DNA of 47,444 nt from a bacterium (GTDB lineage: Bacteria > Bacillota > Clostridia > Lachnospirales > Lachnospiraceae), in NCBI GenBank assembly GCA_028727105.1, contig JAQYOU010000123.1, positions 1-47,444 of the forward strand, given 5' to 3'. The notes below the pieces were generated by a model that saw only the letters and a program-made list of their open reading frames with translations, was not told the DNA's origin and searched no databases. A program made the position numbers and the translations under genes. Below, piece by piece: positions 31,303 through 39,300 of this stretch. Each line of letters starts with the position of its first letter. Position 1 is the first letter of the stretch.

Positions 31303-32109
31303 ATGGAACAGAAGGATATCAAAGAAGAACTGGCAGCACAGGCGGCTGCCGCTACACAGACAGAGAACAGCAGTGTCAGGCTGAAAAAGAACACGTCCAT
31401 ACCCGATATTGTGAAAGCACTCGGGCCTGAATTAAAGAAAGCACTGCCCAGTGTGATGACACCGGAGCGTTTTACAAGGATTGCGCTGTCGGCACTCAAT
31501 AATACACCGGAGCTGCAGAAGTGCACGCCCATGAGTTTTATCGCAGCGCTGCTCAATGCGGCACAGCTTGGATTGGAGCCGAACACACCGCTGGGGCAGG
31601 CGTACTTGATCCCGTATAAGAATAAGGGTGTGCTGGAGTGTCAGTTTCAGATCGGATATAAAGGACTGATCGAACTGGCATATCGCAACGGTCAGATGCA
31701 GACGATACAGGCACAGACCGTGTATGAGAATGATTATTTTGAATATGAATATGGTCTGAACCCGAAGCTCATACACAGACCGGAAATTACGGATCGCGGA
31801 GACGCGGTCTTTTTCTATGGTCTTTTCAAGACATCAAATGGCGGGTTTGGATTTAGTGTCATGAGTAAGCAGGAGATGGATCTGTATGCTTCCAACTACT
31901 CAAAGGCATTTGGGAGCAGCTACTCTCCGTGGAAGTCCTGCTATGAGGAGATGGCAAAGAAAACGGTCATCAAGCAGGCCTTAAAGTATGCACCACTGAA
32001 AACAGATTTTCAGAGGGTGTTGTCCACGGATGAGACAATCAAGACCAATATCAGCGCTGACATGAGCGAGATTGCAAATGAGATCGTATATGACAATCAG
32101 GCAGCATAG
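31303..32109 (+). CDS. recT: RecT single-strand annealing protein
   Basis: This 268-residue protein matches RecT: a low-complexity start, then ITPERFTRIALSALNNTPELQKC-like sequence, SFIAALLNAAQLGLEPNTPLGQAYLIPY, CQFQIGYKGLIELAYR and PWKSCYEEMAKKTVIKQALKY. It anneals complementary single strands produced by the YqaJ nuclease and would recombine the element with related DNA. It starts 12 bp after the YqaJ stop, with AAGGAGG upstream. Confidence 0.92.
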   Translation: MEQKDIKEELAAQAAAATQTENSSVRLKKNTSIPDIVKALGPELKKALPSVMTPERFTRIALSALNNTPELQKCTPMSFIAALLNAAQLGLEPNTPLGQAYLIPYKNKGVLECQFQIGYKGLIELAYRNGQMQTIQAQTVYENDYFEYEYGLNPKLIHRPEITDRGDAVFFYGLFKTSNGGFGFSVMSKQEMDLYASNYSKAFGSSYSPWKSCYEEMAKKTVIKQALKYAPLKTDFQRVLSTDETIKTNISADMSEIANEIVYDNQAA

Positions 32110-32121
32110 GAGGATAAGGAC

Positions 32122-33042
32122 ATGGAAGAGACACTATTAGTAGGAGATGCATTTGGAGAGGAACTTTTGAAAAGAATGCGACAGACAGCGAGTGAAGGTG
32201 ACGCTGTCAGTATAGAAACGGTGGATAAGAATAACGGTTTGAAACGCAGGGGTATTGTCATACGTTCCGCAGATAGTAAGGTATCACCAGTATTCTATTT
32301 AGACCTTCTGTATGAGGAGTATCGGGATAACATGACGCTGGATGAAATTGTGCAAGCAATCTGGCTGTATTATGCAGAGGACGAGAATATCAAAAAGATT
32401 GAAGTCCATGATTTTCTGGACTGGGAACGTGTAAAGAGCCGGTTATATCTCCGGGTGATCTCAACGGACATGAACCGGGAAACATTGGATACGGCAATTC
32501 ATAGGGACTATCTGGATCTGTCGGTAGTCGTGTATGTGAAGATGGATCACCCTTCCGGAGATGGAGTAGCATATGTCATTGTGAGAAAAGAGCATCTTGC
32601 AATCTGGGAACAGGATGAGGAGATGGTCTATGAGATTGCATTGCAGAATACCAGACAGGAGAATATCTCCTTTGTAAGCATTACAAACGCAATCAGCAGT
32701 ATGTTGAGTGAAAGAGAGCGGGAATTGCTTCTGTGTAATGAGCGGATGGTGTTAAACAACCCTTTGTATGTGCTGACGAATGAGGCATGTCATTTTGGAG
32801 CAGTGTACATGTTGTTTACGGATGTTATGGATCAAATCGTGGATCGAAAAGGAGACGATATCTATATTATCCCTTCGTCAATTCACGAGACGCTGGTGGT
32901 GGCGGTTTCAGAGGTGAAAAATCTCTCATATCTGTGTGATGTAGTGCATGATATCAATGAAATACAGTTGCCAGTGGAAGACAGACTGTCCAATCATATT
33001 TACCGTTACAGTAAGGATGATGGGCTTTCAATCGCAGCGTAA
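32122..33042 (+). CDS. DUF5688-family protein
   Basis: This 306-residue protein resembles DUF5688, a Lachnospiraceae family: FYLDLLYEEYRDNMTLDEIVQAI near residue 60, MVLNNPLYVLTNEACHFGAVYML near 215 and DIYIIPSSIHETLVV near 255. No catalytic motif or membrane segment is clear. It follows recT by 12 bp with its own AGGAGG and is the last gene of the element. Its role is unknown. A weak hairpin (CCAAAGG/CCTTTTTGG, about 33083-33104) may end the transcript. Confidence 0.75.
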   Translation: MEETLLVGDAFGEELLKRMRQTASEGDAVSIETVDKNNGLKRRGIVIRSADSKVSPVFYLDLLYEEYRDNMTLDEIVQAIWLYYAEDENIKKIEVHDFLDWERVKSRLYLRVISTDMNRETLDTAIHRDYLDLSVVVYVKMDHPSGDGVAYVIVRKEHLAIWEQDEEMVYEIALQNTRQENISFVSITNAISSMLSERERELLLCNERMVLNNPLYVLTNEACHFGAVYMLFTDVMDQIVDRKGDDIYIIPSSIHETLVVAVSEVKNLSYLCDVVHDINEIQLPVEDRLSNHIYRYSKDDGLSIAA

Positions 33043-33272
33043 GTAGAAATAGTCAAGGATGTTGACACAGATAGTGTGTCTCCAAAGGTACACCTTTTTG
33101 GACTGTAAGGGCGAATTTTTCTAATCTAACAGGCAAAGGTGAATGGAGTAGTAAGATAAACTTCATTTGGATTTTTCCGATTTCCAATGTAGGATTTGTT
33201 GGATGAAAATCGATGTATAATCAGAGTTGGAATCTTATGGTTATTCTGCATTTTGAAGAGATAATGGATCAA

Positions 33273-33293
33273 TTGATGTCAGGGTTGGTGTCA
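33273..33293 (+). promoter_or_regulatory. Candidate right arm sites for the integrase
   Basis: TTGATGTCA (33273) and TTGGTGTCA (33285) have the same 12-bp spacing and orientation as the pair near the left end, and stop 7 bp before the right repeat. Confidence 0.55.
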
Positions 33294-33300
33294 AAAGTGC

Positions 33301-33433
33301 TGTTGAGAGAGCAAAGAATGTGTAGGTGAAAAAAGAAAAGACCCTCAAAACTCTTGAAAAATCAAGGCTTTGAGGGTCTTTCGTGCGGATAACAGGACTT
33401 GAACCTGCACGTCGTGGACACCAGAACCTAAAT
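33301..33433. repeat. Right attachment-site repeat (attR)
   Basis: This 133-bp block is nearly identical to 15980-16109 and runs into the intact tRNA-Leu up to the anticodon loop. The two copies bound the ~17.3-kb element. Differences are confined to the A-rich and loop bases of the terminator hairpin. Confidence 0.9.
33337..33381 (-). terminator. tRNA-Leu terminator
   Basis: A long hairpin (AAAGACCCTC pairing with GAGGGTCTTT, extended by CTTGA/TCAAG) starts 2 bp after the tRNA 3' end and is followed on the - strand by CTTTTCTTTTTTC. A copy lies at 16012-16057 in attL. Confidence 0.8.
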
Positions 33434-33464
33434 CTGGCGCGTCTGCCAATTCCGCCATATCCGC
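33384..33464 (-). tRNA. tRNA-Leu (anticodon UAG)
   Basis: The 81-nt - strand sequence has acceptor arms GCGGATA/TATCCGC, discriminator A, an anticodon stem CCAGA/TCTGG with loop TTTAGGT (anticodon TAG), a long variable arm and the T-loop GTTCAAG. CCA is not encoded. Its 3' part is the target of the integrated element and is reconstituted by it. Confidence 0.93.
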
Positions 33465-33547
33465 GCATTTTTTCCACTTTTCAAAGTATAGCCTAATGTG
33501 TCGGAAAAATCAATATAAAAATACCGATAGGCTGTTGCAAAAAAGTA

Positions 33548-33576
33548 TTGACAAATAGGTTGCATGGTGATATGGT
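33548..33576 (+). promoter_or_regulatory. Promoter of the GntR/ABC operon
   Basis: A perfect TTGACA (33548-33553) lies 17 bp before TATGGT (33571-33576). Confidence 0.75.
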
Positions 33577-33597
33577 TAATTACACAAGTAATGAACC
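33574..33597. promoter_or_regulatory. Operator of the GntR/ABC operon
   Basis: GGTTAATTAC and GTAATGAACC (9 of 10 pairs) flank ACAA and overlap the -10 box and start site. Position and symmetry fit autorepression by the YtrA-type regulator encoded just downstream. Confidence 0.65.
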
Positions 33598-33653
33598 ACA
33601 TAACAAACGGAGTGAGAAAGATAGAAAAACGGTGAGGACAGGAGGTGTAAAGT

Positions 33654-34016
33654 TTGAACGAACTGTTATCTCAGAACAAATCCATTTACTTACAGGTCAG
33701 TGAGATGATAGAGACAGATATCCTTCGGGGGATTCTTTTAGAGGAGGAGCGGGTGCCCAGCACCAATGAGCTGGCGAAGCTCTATACGATCAACCCGGCG
33801 ACGGCCGCGAAGGGGATCAATCTGCTGGTGGATGAAGGAATTCTTTATAAGAAAAGAGGGATTGGAATGTTTGTTGCAGAAGGTGCCAAAGAGCACATTA
33901 TTGAAAAGCGTAAGGATGCATTTTATGAAAACTATGTGAAGAGCCTGCTGGAGGAGGCCAAAAGCCTTGGCATCAGCAGCGAGCAGCTGGTCGAGATGAT
34001 CAGGGCACATGAATAA
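33654..34016 (+). CDS. YtrA-type GntR regulator
   Basis: This 120-residue protein has the GntR winged helix (IYLQVSEMIETDILRGILLEEERVPSTNELAKLYTINPATAAKGINLLVDEGILYKKRGIGMFV) and the short ~45-residue C-terminal tail of the YtrA subfamily, which typically represses a neighbouring ABC exporter and responds to cell-envelope stress. Translation starts at TTG 33654 after AGGAGG. It leads an operon with an ABC ATPase and two membrane proteins; a palindrome overlaps its promoter. Confidence 0.88.
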   Translation: MNELLSQNKSIYLQVSEMIETDILRGILLEEERVPSTNELAKLYTINPATAAKGINLLVDEGILYKKRGIGMFVAEGAKEHIIEKRKDAFYENYVKSLLEEAKSLGISSEQLVEMIRAHE

Positions 34017-34033
34017 AGGGGAGGACGAATCAT

Positions 34034-34906
34034 ATGAGTCAGTTAGTTTGTGAAAACATTTCAAAGCAGTATAAGAAAAAAGAGGTGTTGCATGACATCG
34101 ACCTCACGATCGAGCAGGGAAAGATCTATGGTCTGGTTGGACGAAACGGCGCCGGAAAGACGACACTTTTGTCAATTATGACCGCTCAGAATCCTGCGAC
34201 AAAGGGAACGGTCACTTTGGACGGAATGCCCGTCTGGGAGAATCAGGAAGCTTTGGATCATCTGTGTTTTTCCAGGGAATTGAACACACTCAGCGTGCTC
34301 GGACCGAATACGATCAAAGTAAAAGAGTACTTGCAGATGGCGCGCACCTACTATCCGAACTGGGATAGAGATATGGAAAAACGGCTGGTGGAGCAGTTTG
34401 ACCTGAATCCGAAAAAGAAGATATCAAAGCTTTCCAAAGGAATGCTTTCCATGGTGACCATCATCGTGGCATTGGCCAGCAAGGCGGACATCACGATCCT
34501 GGATGAGCCGGTAGCGGGGCTGGATGTCGTTGCAAGAGAGGATTTCTATCGTCTGCTCTTAGAGGAGCACGAGGCCACTGGACGGACATTTATCGTGTCC
34601 ACGCATATCATTGAGGAGGCGGCAAATGTATTTGAGGAAGTGATCTTCCTGAAGGATGGAGAGATCCTCCTAAAGGAAAATACGCAGGAGCTGCTGGAGC
34701 GCGCAGTGCATGTGAGCGGCCTTGCGGAAGAGGTGGACGCAGCCTGTGCAGGTCTGGAGGTTCATCACGCAGAGCAGATCGGACGCAGCAAGGGAGTGAC
34801 AGTGCTTCTTGCCGGTGATGATCAGATCTCGGATAGCTATGATGTGACGGTACAGCCGGTGTCCTTGCAGAATCTGTTTGTTGCTTTGTGCGGAAGGGAG
34901 GCATAA
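34034..34906 (+). CDS. ABC transporter ATP-binding protein (YtrB-like)
   Basis: This 290-residue ATPase has Walker A GRNGAGKTT (near 38), an ABC signature SKLSKGM (near 135), Walker B ITILDEP (near 155) and the switch His in IVSTHI (near 195). It follows the GntR gene by 17 bp. With the two membrane proteins downstream it forms an exporter of the Ytr/bacitracin-resistance kind; the substrate is unknown. Confidence 0.9.
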   Translation: MSQLVCENISKQYKKKEVLHDIDLTIEQGKIYGLVGRNGAGKTTLLSIMTAQNPATKGTVTLDGMPVWENQEALDHLCFSRELNTLSVLGPNTIKVKEYLQMARTYYPNWDRDMEKRLVEQFDLNPKKKISKLSKGMLSMVTIIVALASKADITILDEPVAGLDVVAREDFYRLLLEEHEATGRTFIVSTHIIEEAANVFEEVIFLKDGEILLKENTQELLERAVHVSGLAEEVDAACAGLEVHHAEQIGRSKGVTVLLAGDDQISDSYDVTVQPVSLQNLFVALCGREA

Positions 34907-34907
34907 G

Positions 34908-35573
34908 ATGAACGGATTAGCTCGTTCTTTAAAATATGCAGGCTTTCGGGCGGCACGTGTGATCGGCGTGTGCCTGCTCATGGCAGTTGGTTTTATCTTT
35001 TATTTTGCATTCCTTGACGGTGCGCGGTTTACCTTGCAAAATCTGCTGCCCAGGTTTCCGTTCATGCTGCTGTTCATCGGAAATCTGATGTTTATGATCT
35101 ACGGAATGCTGGACGTGGCAACGTATACCCAGCTGACACTGACCTACGGTTGTACAAGAAAAAACGCGATGATCAGTACGGTGTTCATCCATTTTGTGCA
35201 GATCGTGGCATTGGAGCTTATCATGGCAGCAGCCTGTGCGCTGATCCCGGCTGCGTGGATGCCGCTGGACGGCACAACCCTGTGTTTTCTGGCGCTGGCG
35301 CTGTTTCTTTTGGGATGCGGACTTGCGCTGGTGACCGGTGTATTGATCCATCGTTTTGGCAAGGCTGCCTATATTGTTGTTGTGATCATTGCTTCGCTGG
35401 GCGGCGGCGTGGTCGGCGGACTGGTCGGTTTTCATGGCGGTACCACGTTTTTGATGGATTTTGTGATGGATCTTTTGAATATTCCGTTGCTGGTGACGGT
35501 GGGAGTGATCTGGTATGCAGTGATGGCTGTGATCTGCTGGCTGTGTACCCGAAAGATCGAGGTTCGCGTATAG
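34908..35573 (+). CDS. ABC transporter membrane subunit 1
   Basis: This 221-residue protein has about six hydrophobic segments and no soluble domain, as expected of an ABC-2-type permease. ATG 34908 follows the ATPase stop by 1 bp and has GGAGG 7 nt upstream; the longer frame from 34878 overlaps the ATPase gene. The segment HRFGKAAYIVVVII is closely echoed in subunit 2 (SRFGKAAFWVWWVL), so the two permeases are paralogs. Confidence 0.75.
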   Translation: MNGLARSLKYAGFRAARVIGVCLLMAVGFIFYFAFLDGARFTLQNLLPRFPFMLLFIGNLMFMIYGMLDVATYTQLTLTYGCTRKNAMISTVFIHFVQIVALELIMAAACALIPAAWMPLDGTTLCFLALALFLLGCGLALVTGVLIHRFGKAAYIVVVIIASLGGGVVGGLVGFHGGTTFLMDFVMDLLNIPLLVTVGVIWYAVMAVICWLCTRKIEVRV

Positions 35574-35608
35574 ATAGGGGCAGGTAGCTCTGAAGGAGGA
35601 ATGTGAAT

Positions 35609-36331
35609 ATGAAAGCGTTATGGGCGCAGATGAAATTTCAAAAAGATCTCATTCTGACAGGAACACTGGTCATGCTTGGCATGTTTGTGTTTGGAACGAT
35701 CCTGCATGATGTGATCCTGGTTTCCGGAGATGAGGTAGACAGTGTATTTTGTATGGGAAGCTTTATGGCATTGATCGTGATGTGTATGATGATGTTCTTT
35801 TTTGCCGGGATTCATATGGTACAGATCTTTAATTATGCGGTGGCAATGGGACAGACAAGAAAGCGGACATTTCCGCTGTACACGATCGCAACATTTCTTA
35901 CATTTGCAGTGCTGGAGCTCATTTTGAAGCTTATGAATGTGTTGGAAAAATGGCGGTTAGGCCGGATGTTTCCGGGATTGGAGATCGAGGATTTTCTGGA
36001 AGAGGTGATAGGTTTTAACGCTTTGTTGGCGTTTGCGCTGGTTGGTACGGCAATTGGCGTACTGCTGGGTGCGTCCATCAGCCGCTTCGGAAAAGCGGCA
36101 TTCTGGGTATGGTGGGTACTTTTTATGGTGGTCTGCATTGGAGGTCCGAGACTGACCCATTATGTGACGGAGGATTATCCGGACAGCCCGTTTGTGACAT
36201 GGGTAAACGGTGTGCTTGCATTCGTGATGGCACACGCAGAGGCGGTAGGCGTCGCTGCCGTGATCGCAGCAACAGTCATTTTTACGGGAATTGCATATCT
36301 GCTGGTACGCAGACAGCAGGTGAATGTGTAA
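35609..36331 (+). CDS. ABC transporter membrane subunit 2
   Basis: This 240-residue protein has about six membrane segments and is a paralog of the previous gene (shared RFGKAA motif; in both, a conserved TRK lies after the third segment). The two probably form a heterodimeric permease with the ATPase. AAGGAGG is 10 nt before ATG 35609; GTG 35603 is too near the ribosome binding site. Confidence 0.75.
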   Translation: MKALWAQMKFQKDLILTGTLVMLGMFVFGTILHDVILVSGDEVDSVFCMGSFMALIVMCMMMFFFAGIHMVQIFNYAVAMGQTRKRTFPLYTIATFLTFAVLELILKLMNVLEKWRLGRMFPGLEIEDFLEEVIGFNALLAFALVGTAIGVLLGASISRFGKAAFWVWWVLFMVVCIGGPRLTHYVTEDYPDSPFVTWVNGVLAFVMAHAEAVGVAAVIAATVIFTGIAYLLVRRQQVNV

Positions 36332-36416
36332 GGCTGTTCCAATGCCGGGAAATTACGCCCGGAGAAGTCCGGTATCGGAAAATTGCGTATAAGGGAAAAC
36401 AAAAAGGAGCGAAAAG

Positions 36417-37253
36417 ATGAATAGAATACAGGAATTTGCAAAAAAACATACGATCATCTATTGCATTCTGGCAGAGTTCATCGTGCTGGGTACAATGACA
36501 TTGGCGGGAATGCTGATCGGAAGGCTGTTTGGGACATTCAACGTGGACACGTATGTACTACAGGCGCTGCAGGAGCTGATCGGGGCGCTGCTTGCTTTTG
36601 CCGCGATCAAGGTGAGCGGCTGTGCGGATATCCTGACAGAACGCGGGATCGGATTTGGAAAAGGGCTGCTTGTGGGTGGATATTTTCTGGTCATTGGTGT
36701 ATATTCCGCGGTCGTCTATACGATTATTTATGAAGGGGAACGGACACTCCGCCCCTGGTATCTGATCGCGGCATTTGTCATCTGTATGCTGTTGGTCGGC
36801 ATCACGGAGGAATTTCTGTGCCGGGGTGTTCTGGCAGAGCTTCTGCTTCGCCATTATGGAGCTACCGGACAGGGCATATGGAGAGCGGTGATCGTTTCCG
36901 GTGTCCTGTTCGGACTGGCGCATCTGAGCAATCTGCTGGGCGCGGAGCCGGTGGGTGTGCTTGTGCAGTGCGTGATCGCAGCAATGATGGGAATGGCATT
37001 CGCAGCGATCTATTTTCGAACCGGTAACATCTGGGTGACTGTGTTTTTGCATGCGTTTGTTGATGTTTGTGCACTCATTACAGGCGGTCTGTATACAGGT
37101 GCGCTTGCGGAGACGATCTCCGGTTATCAGCCGATCCAGCTGATCGGCGTTGTGCCGTACATCATCCTGCTGTGCGTACTGCTGCGCAAAAAGAAAATGA
37201 ATGAGATCCTGACACGGATCTCAGAAGCGCCGGAGTTTGCTGCAACTGAATAA
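36417..37253 (+). CDS. CPBP-family intramembrane metalloprotease
   Basis: This 278-residue protein has about eight membrane segments with the CPBP/Abi motifs: EEFLCRG (near 125), FGLAHL (near 163) and FLHAFVD (near 210). The motif 1 and 3 Glu, His and Asp residues form the zinc site. Relatives process CAAX-type proteins in eukaryotes and protect against self-made bacteriocins or act in signalling in bacteria. It is the last gene of the GntR/ABC operon (85-bp gap, AAGGAGC before the ATG), which supports an envelope-stress or self-immunity role. Confidence 0.85.
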   Translation: MNRIQEFAKKHTIIYCILAEFIVLGTMTLAGMLIGRLFGTFNVDTYVLQALQELIGALLAFAAIKVSGCADILTERGIGFGKGLLVGGYFLVIGVYSAVVYTIIYEGERTLRPWYLIAAFVICMLLVGITEEFLCRGVLAELLLRHYGATGQGIWRAVIVSGVLFGLAHLSNLLGAEPVGVLVQCVIAAMMGMAFAAIYFRTGNIWVTVFLHAFVDVCALITGGLYTGALAETISGYQPIQLIGVVPYIILLCVLLRKKKMNEILTRISEAPEFAATE

Positions 37254-37380
37254 ATGAGAATTATTGTAAAGCCGTCCATATATTTCCTCTCATATTTAAA
37301 TGGTGCGCGGAAACACTAGCATTGTAGAGTAAACCATTCGAGTTTACTTCACAAAGCAAACGTATATGGAGGAAACAACC

Positions 37381-37593
37381 ATGGCAACTAACAATTCAAA
37401 CACCGGAAGCAACCGCATGGAAGTGCCTGAGGCTAAGGACGCGATGAAGCGTTTTAAAGAAGAGGTAGCCAGTGAGTTAGGCGTTCAGTTAAAGGACGGC
37501 TACAACGGTGACCTTTCTTCCCGCGAGGCCGGTTCGATCGGTGGCGAGATGGTCAGAAAGATGATCAAAAAGCAGGAGGAGCAGATGAAGTAA
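37381..37593 (+). CDS. Alpha/beta-type small acid-soluble spore protein
   Basis: This 70-residue protein has the SASP motifs: MKRFKEEVASELGV near the middle with the GPR protease cleavage region (Glu-x-Ala-x-Glu-like) and LSSREAGSIGGEMVRKMIK at the end. It coats DNA in spores and is digested at germination. GGAGG is 8 nt before ATG 37381; the frame extension to 37366 is not used. It shows that the organism can form spores. A terminator follows. Confidence 0.92.
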   Translation: MATNNSNTGSNRMEVPEAKDAMKRFKEEVASELGVQLKDGYNGDLSSREAGSIGGEMVRKMIKKQEEQMK

Positions 37594-37622
37594 TTTCATC
37601 CTGCAAAAGGCCTGAAAAACGG

Positions 37623-37672
37623 AAAAAGGGTGTATCTGATCTGTAAAATGCATCAGGTATGCCCTTTTTTCC
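37623..37672 (+). terminator. Terminator after the SASP gene
   Basis: AAAAAGGG-TGTATCTGAT and ATCAGGTATG-CCCTTTTTT form an extended, slightly imperfect hairpin ending in a T-run. Confidence 0.8.
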
Positions 37673-37702
37673 TATGTTTTCGCAAAAAAATCAAAAAAGA
37701 GG

Positions 37703-37731
37703 TGGAAATTCCAAAATTCCTATGTTATAAT
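37703..37731 (+). promoter_or_regulatory. tig promoter
   Basis: TGGAAA (37703-37708) lies 17 bp before TATAAT (37726-37731), which carries an extended -10 TGT. Confidence 0.65.
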
Positions 37732-37743
37732 CCATTAATGACT

Positions 37744-37781
37744 GCATAGGCGTTGCTATGCCCTTTTGCAGCAACGCTTTT
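37744..37781 (+). promoter_or_regulatory. Possible attenuator in the tig leader
   Basis: GCATAG/CTATGC (37744-37761) and GCGTTGC/GCAACGC plus TTTT (37750-37781) are alternative hairpins that share bases 37750-37756. The second looks like a small intrinsic terminator. Confidence 0.4.
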
Positions 37782-37822
37782 CATATATAAATATGACAAT
37801 ATTTAAGGAGGAAACAGTTACA

Positions 37823-39148
37823 ATGAATGTACAGGTTGAGGATTTAGGAAAGAATATGGTGAAGCTTACGGTCGAGGTAGAGGCAGAGACCGTAGACGCA
37901 GCGATCAAATCCGCATACAACAAGCAGAAAAACAAAATTGCGATTCCGGGCTTCCGTAAGGGAAAGGTACCTCAGGCAATGATCGAGAAGATGTATGGTC
38001 CTGACGTATTCTATGAAGATGCTGCAAACATCATGCTTCAGACACAGTATCCTGCAGCAGTAGATCAGAGTGGTGTGGATATCGTATCCCGCCCCACCAT
38101 TGATGTCACCCAGATCGAGAAGGGCAAGCCGTTTATCTTTACCGCAGAGGTAGCAAAGAGACCTGAGGTAACATTAGGAAAATACAACGGTGTGACCGTT
38201 ACAAAGATTGATACCAGCGTAACAGACGAAGAAGTAGATGCTGAGATCGAGACAGAGAGAAATGCAAACGCAAGAACCGTTACTATTACAGATCGTCCCG
38301 TACAGGAAGGCGATACCGCAGTGATCGATTTCGAGGGATTCGTAGACGGCGTTGCATTTGAAGGCGGAAAGGGCGAGAATCATTCCTTAGAGATCGGCTC
38401 TCATTCTTTCATTGATACCTTTGAGGATCAGTTAGTTGGAAAGAATTCCGGCGAAGAAGTAGAAGTAAACGTAACCTTCCCTGAGCAGTATCAGGCAGCT
38501 GAGCTGGCAGGAAAGCCCGCTGTATTCAAGGTAAAGATCAACGAGATCCGCGCAAAAGAGCTTCCTGAGTTAAACGACGAGTTCGTACAGGATGTTTCTG
38601 AGTTCGATACCATGGCTGAGTACCGTGAGGACGTAAAGAAAAAGCTTGTAGAGCGCAAGGAAAATGCTGCAAAGGGAACCAAGGAAGACGAGGCGATCCA
38701 GAAGATCATTGACAAGTCCAAGATGGAGATCCCTGAGGCAATGATCGATATGCAGGCAGAGAACATGATCGAGGAGTTCGCACAGCGCATCTCTGCACAG
38801 GGAATGTCCTTTGACCAGTATATGCAGTTCTCCGGCATGACCATTGACAAGATGAAGGAGCAGGTTCGCCCGGAGGCATTACAGCGCATTCAGAGCAGCC
38901 TTGTATTAGAGCAGATCGCAAAGGAAGAGAACCTTGAAGCAACCGATGAGGATGTGGATGCAGAGGTTACAAAGATGGCTGAAATGTATGGCATGAAGGC
39001 TGAGGACTTAAAGTCATACATGGGAGAGTCAGAGAAAGAATCCATGAAGCGTGATCTTGCCGTAAAGAAGGCAGTTGAGTTCATTATGGCGAATGTAAAG
39101 GAAAGAGCAAAAGCAAAATCCAAGACCGCAGAAGCAGACGCTGAATAA
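37823..39148 (+). CDS. tig: Trigger factor
   Basis: This 441-residue ribosome-associated chaperone and prolyl isomerase has an N-terminal ribosome-binding domain with GFRKGKVPQAMIEKMYG (near 45), the FKBP-type PPIase domain (about 150-245, EGDTAVIDFEGFVDGVAFEGG) and a helical C-terminal domain. ATG 37823 has AAGGAGG 11 nt upstream; the frame continues to 37766 through the leader but has no start signal there. It heads the tig-clpP-clpX-lon proteostasis cluster. Confidence 0.95.
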   Translation: MNVQVEDLGKNMVKLTVEVEAETVDAAIKSAYNKQKNKIAIPGFRKGKVPQAMIEKMYGPDVFYEDAANIMLQTQYPAAVDQSGVDIVSRPTIDVTQIEKGKPFIFTAEVAKRPEVTLGKYNGVTVTKIDTSVTDEEVDAEIETERNANARTVTITDRPVQEGDTAVIDFEGFVDGVAFEGGKGENHSLEIGSHSFIDTFEDQLVGKNSGEEVEVNVTFPEQYQAAELAGKPAVFKVKINEIRAKELPELNDEFVQDVSEFDTMAEYREDVKKKLVERKENAAKGTKEDEAIQKIIDKSKMEIPEAMIDMQAENMIEEFAQRISAQGMSFDQYMQFSGMTIDKMKEQVRPEALQRIQSSLVLEQIAKEENLEATDEDVDAEVTKMAEMYGMKAEDLKSYMGESEKESMKRDLAVKKAVEFIMANVKERAKAKSKTAEADAE

Positions 39149-39211
39149 GACAAATGATAAGCAGGCTGACCTTATGACGGGTCAGTCTGTTTCTGACTTC
39201 ATGGACTTTTG

Positions 39212-39295
39212 TATATATGTTGGCAGGCGTTGCCGGGAAAACGCGAAAAGAGGTATATATGTTGGCAGGCGTTGCCGAGAAAACGCCAAAGGAGG
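39212..39295 (+). repeat. Two 42-bp tandem repeats before clpP
   Basis: The units 39212-39253 and 39254-39295 differ at four positions. Each carries TATATATG near its start and a GAGG at its end, so the clpP initiation region has been duplicated in frame. Confidence 0.85.
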
Positions 39296-39300
39296 TTTAT

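Noticed and set aside
33057-33076. Fifth copy of the element operator
   Set aside because: GACAC-agatagt-GTGTC is an inverted repeat but the arms and spacing do not match ATGACA-N5-TGTCAT.
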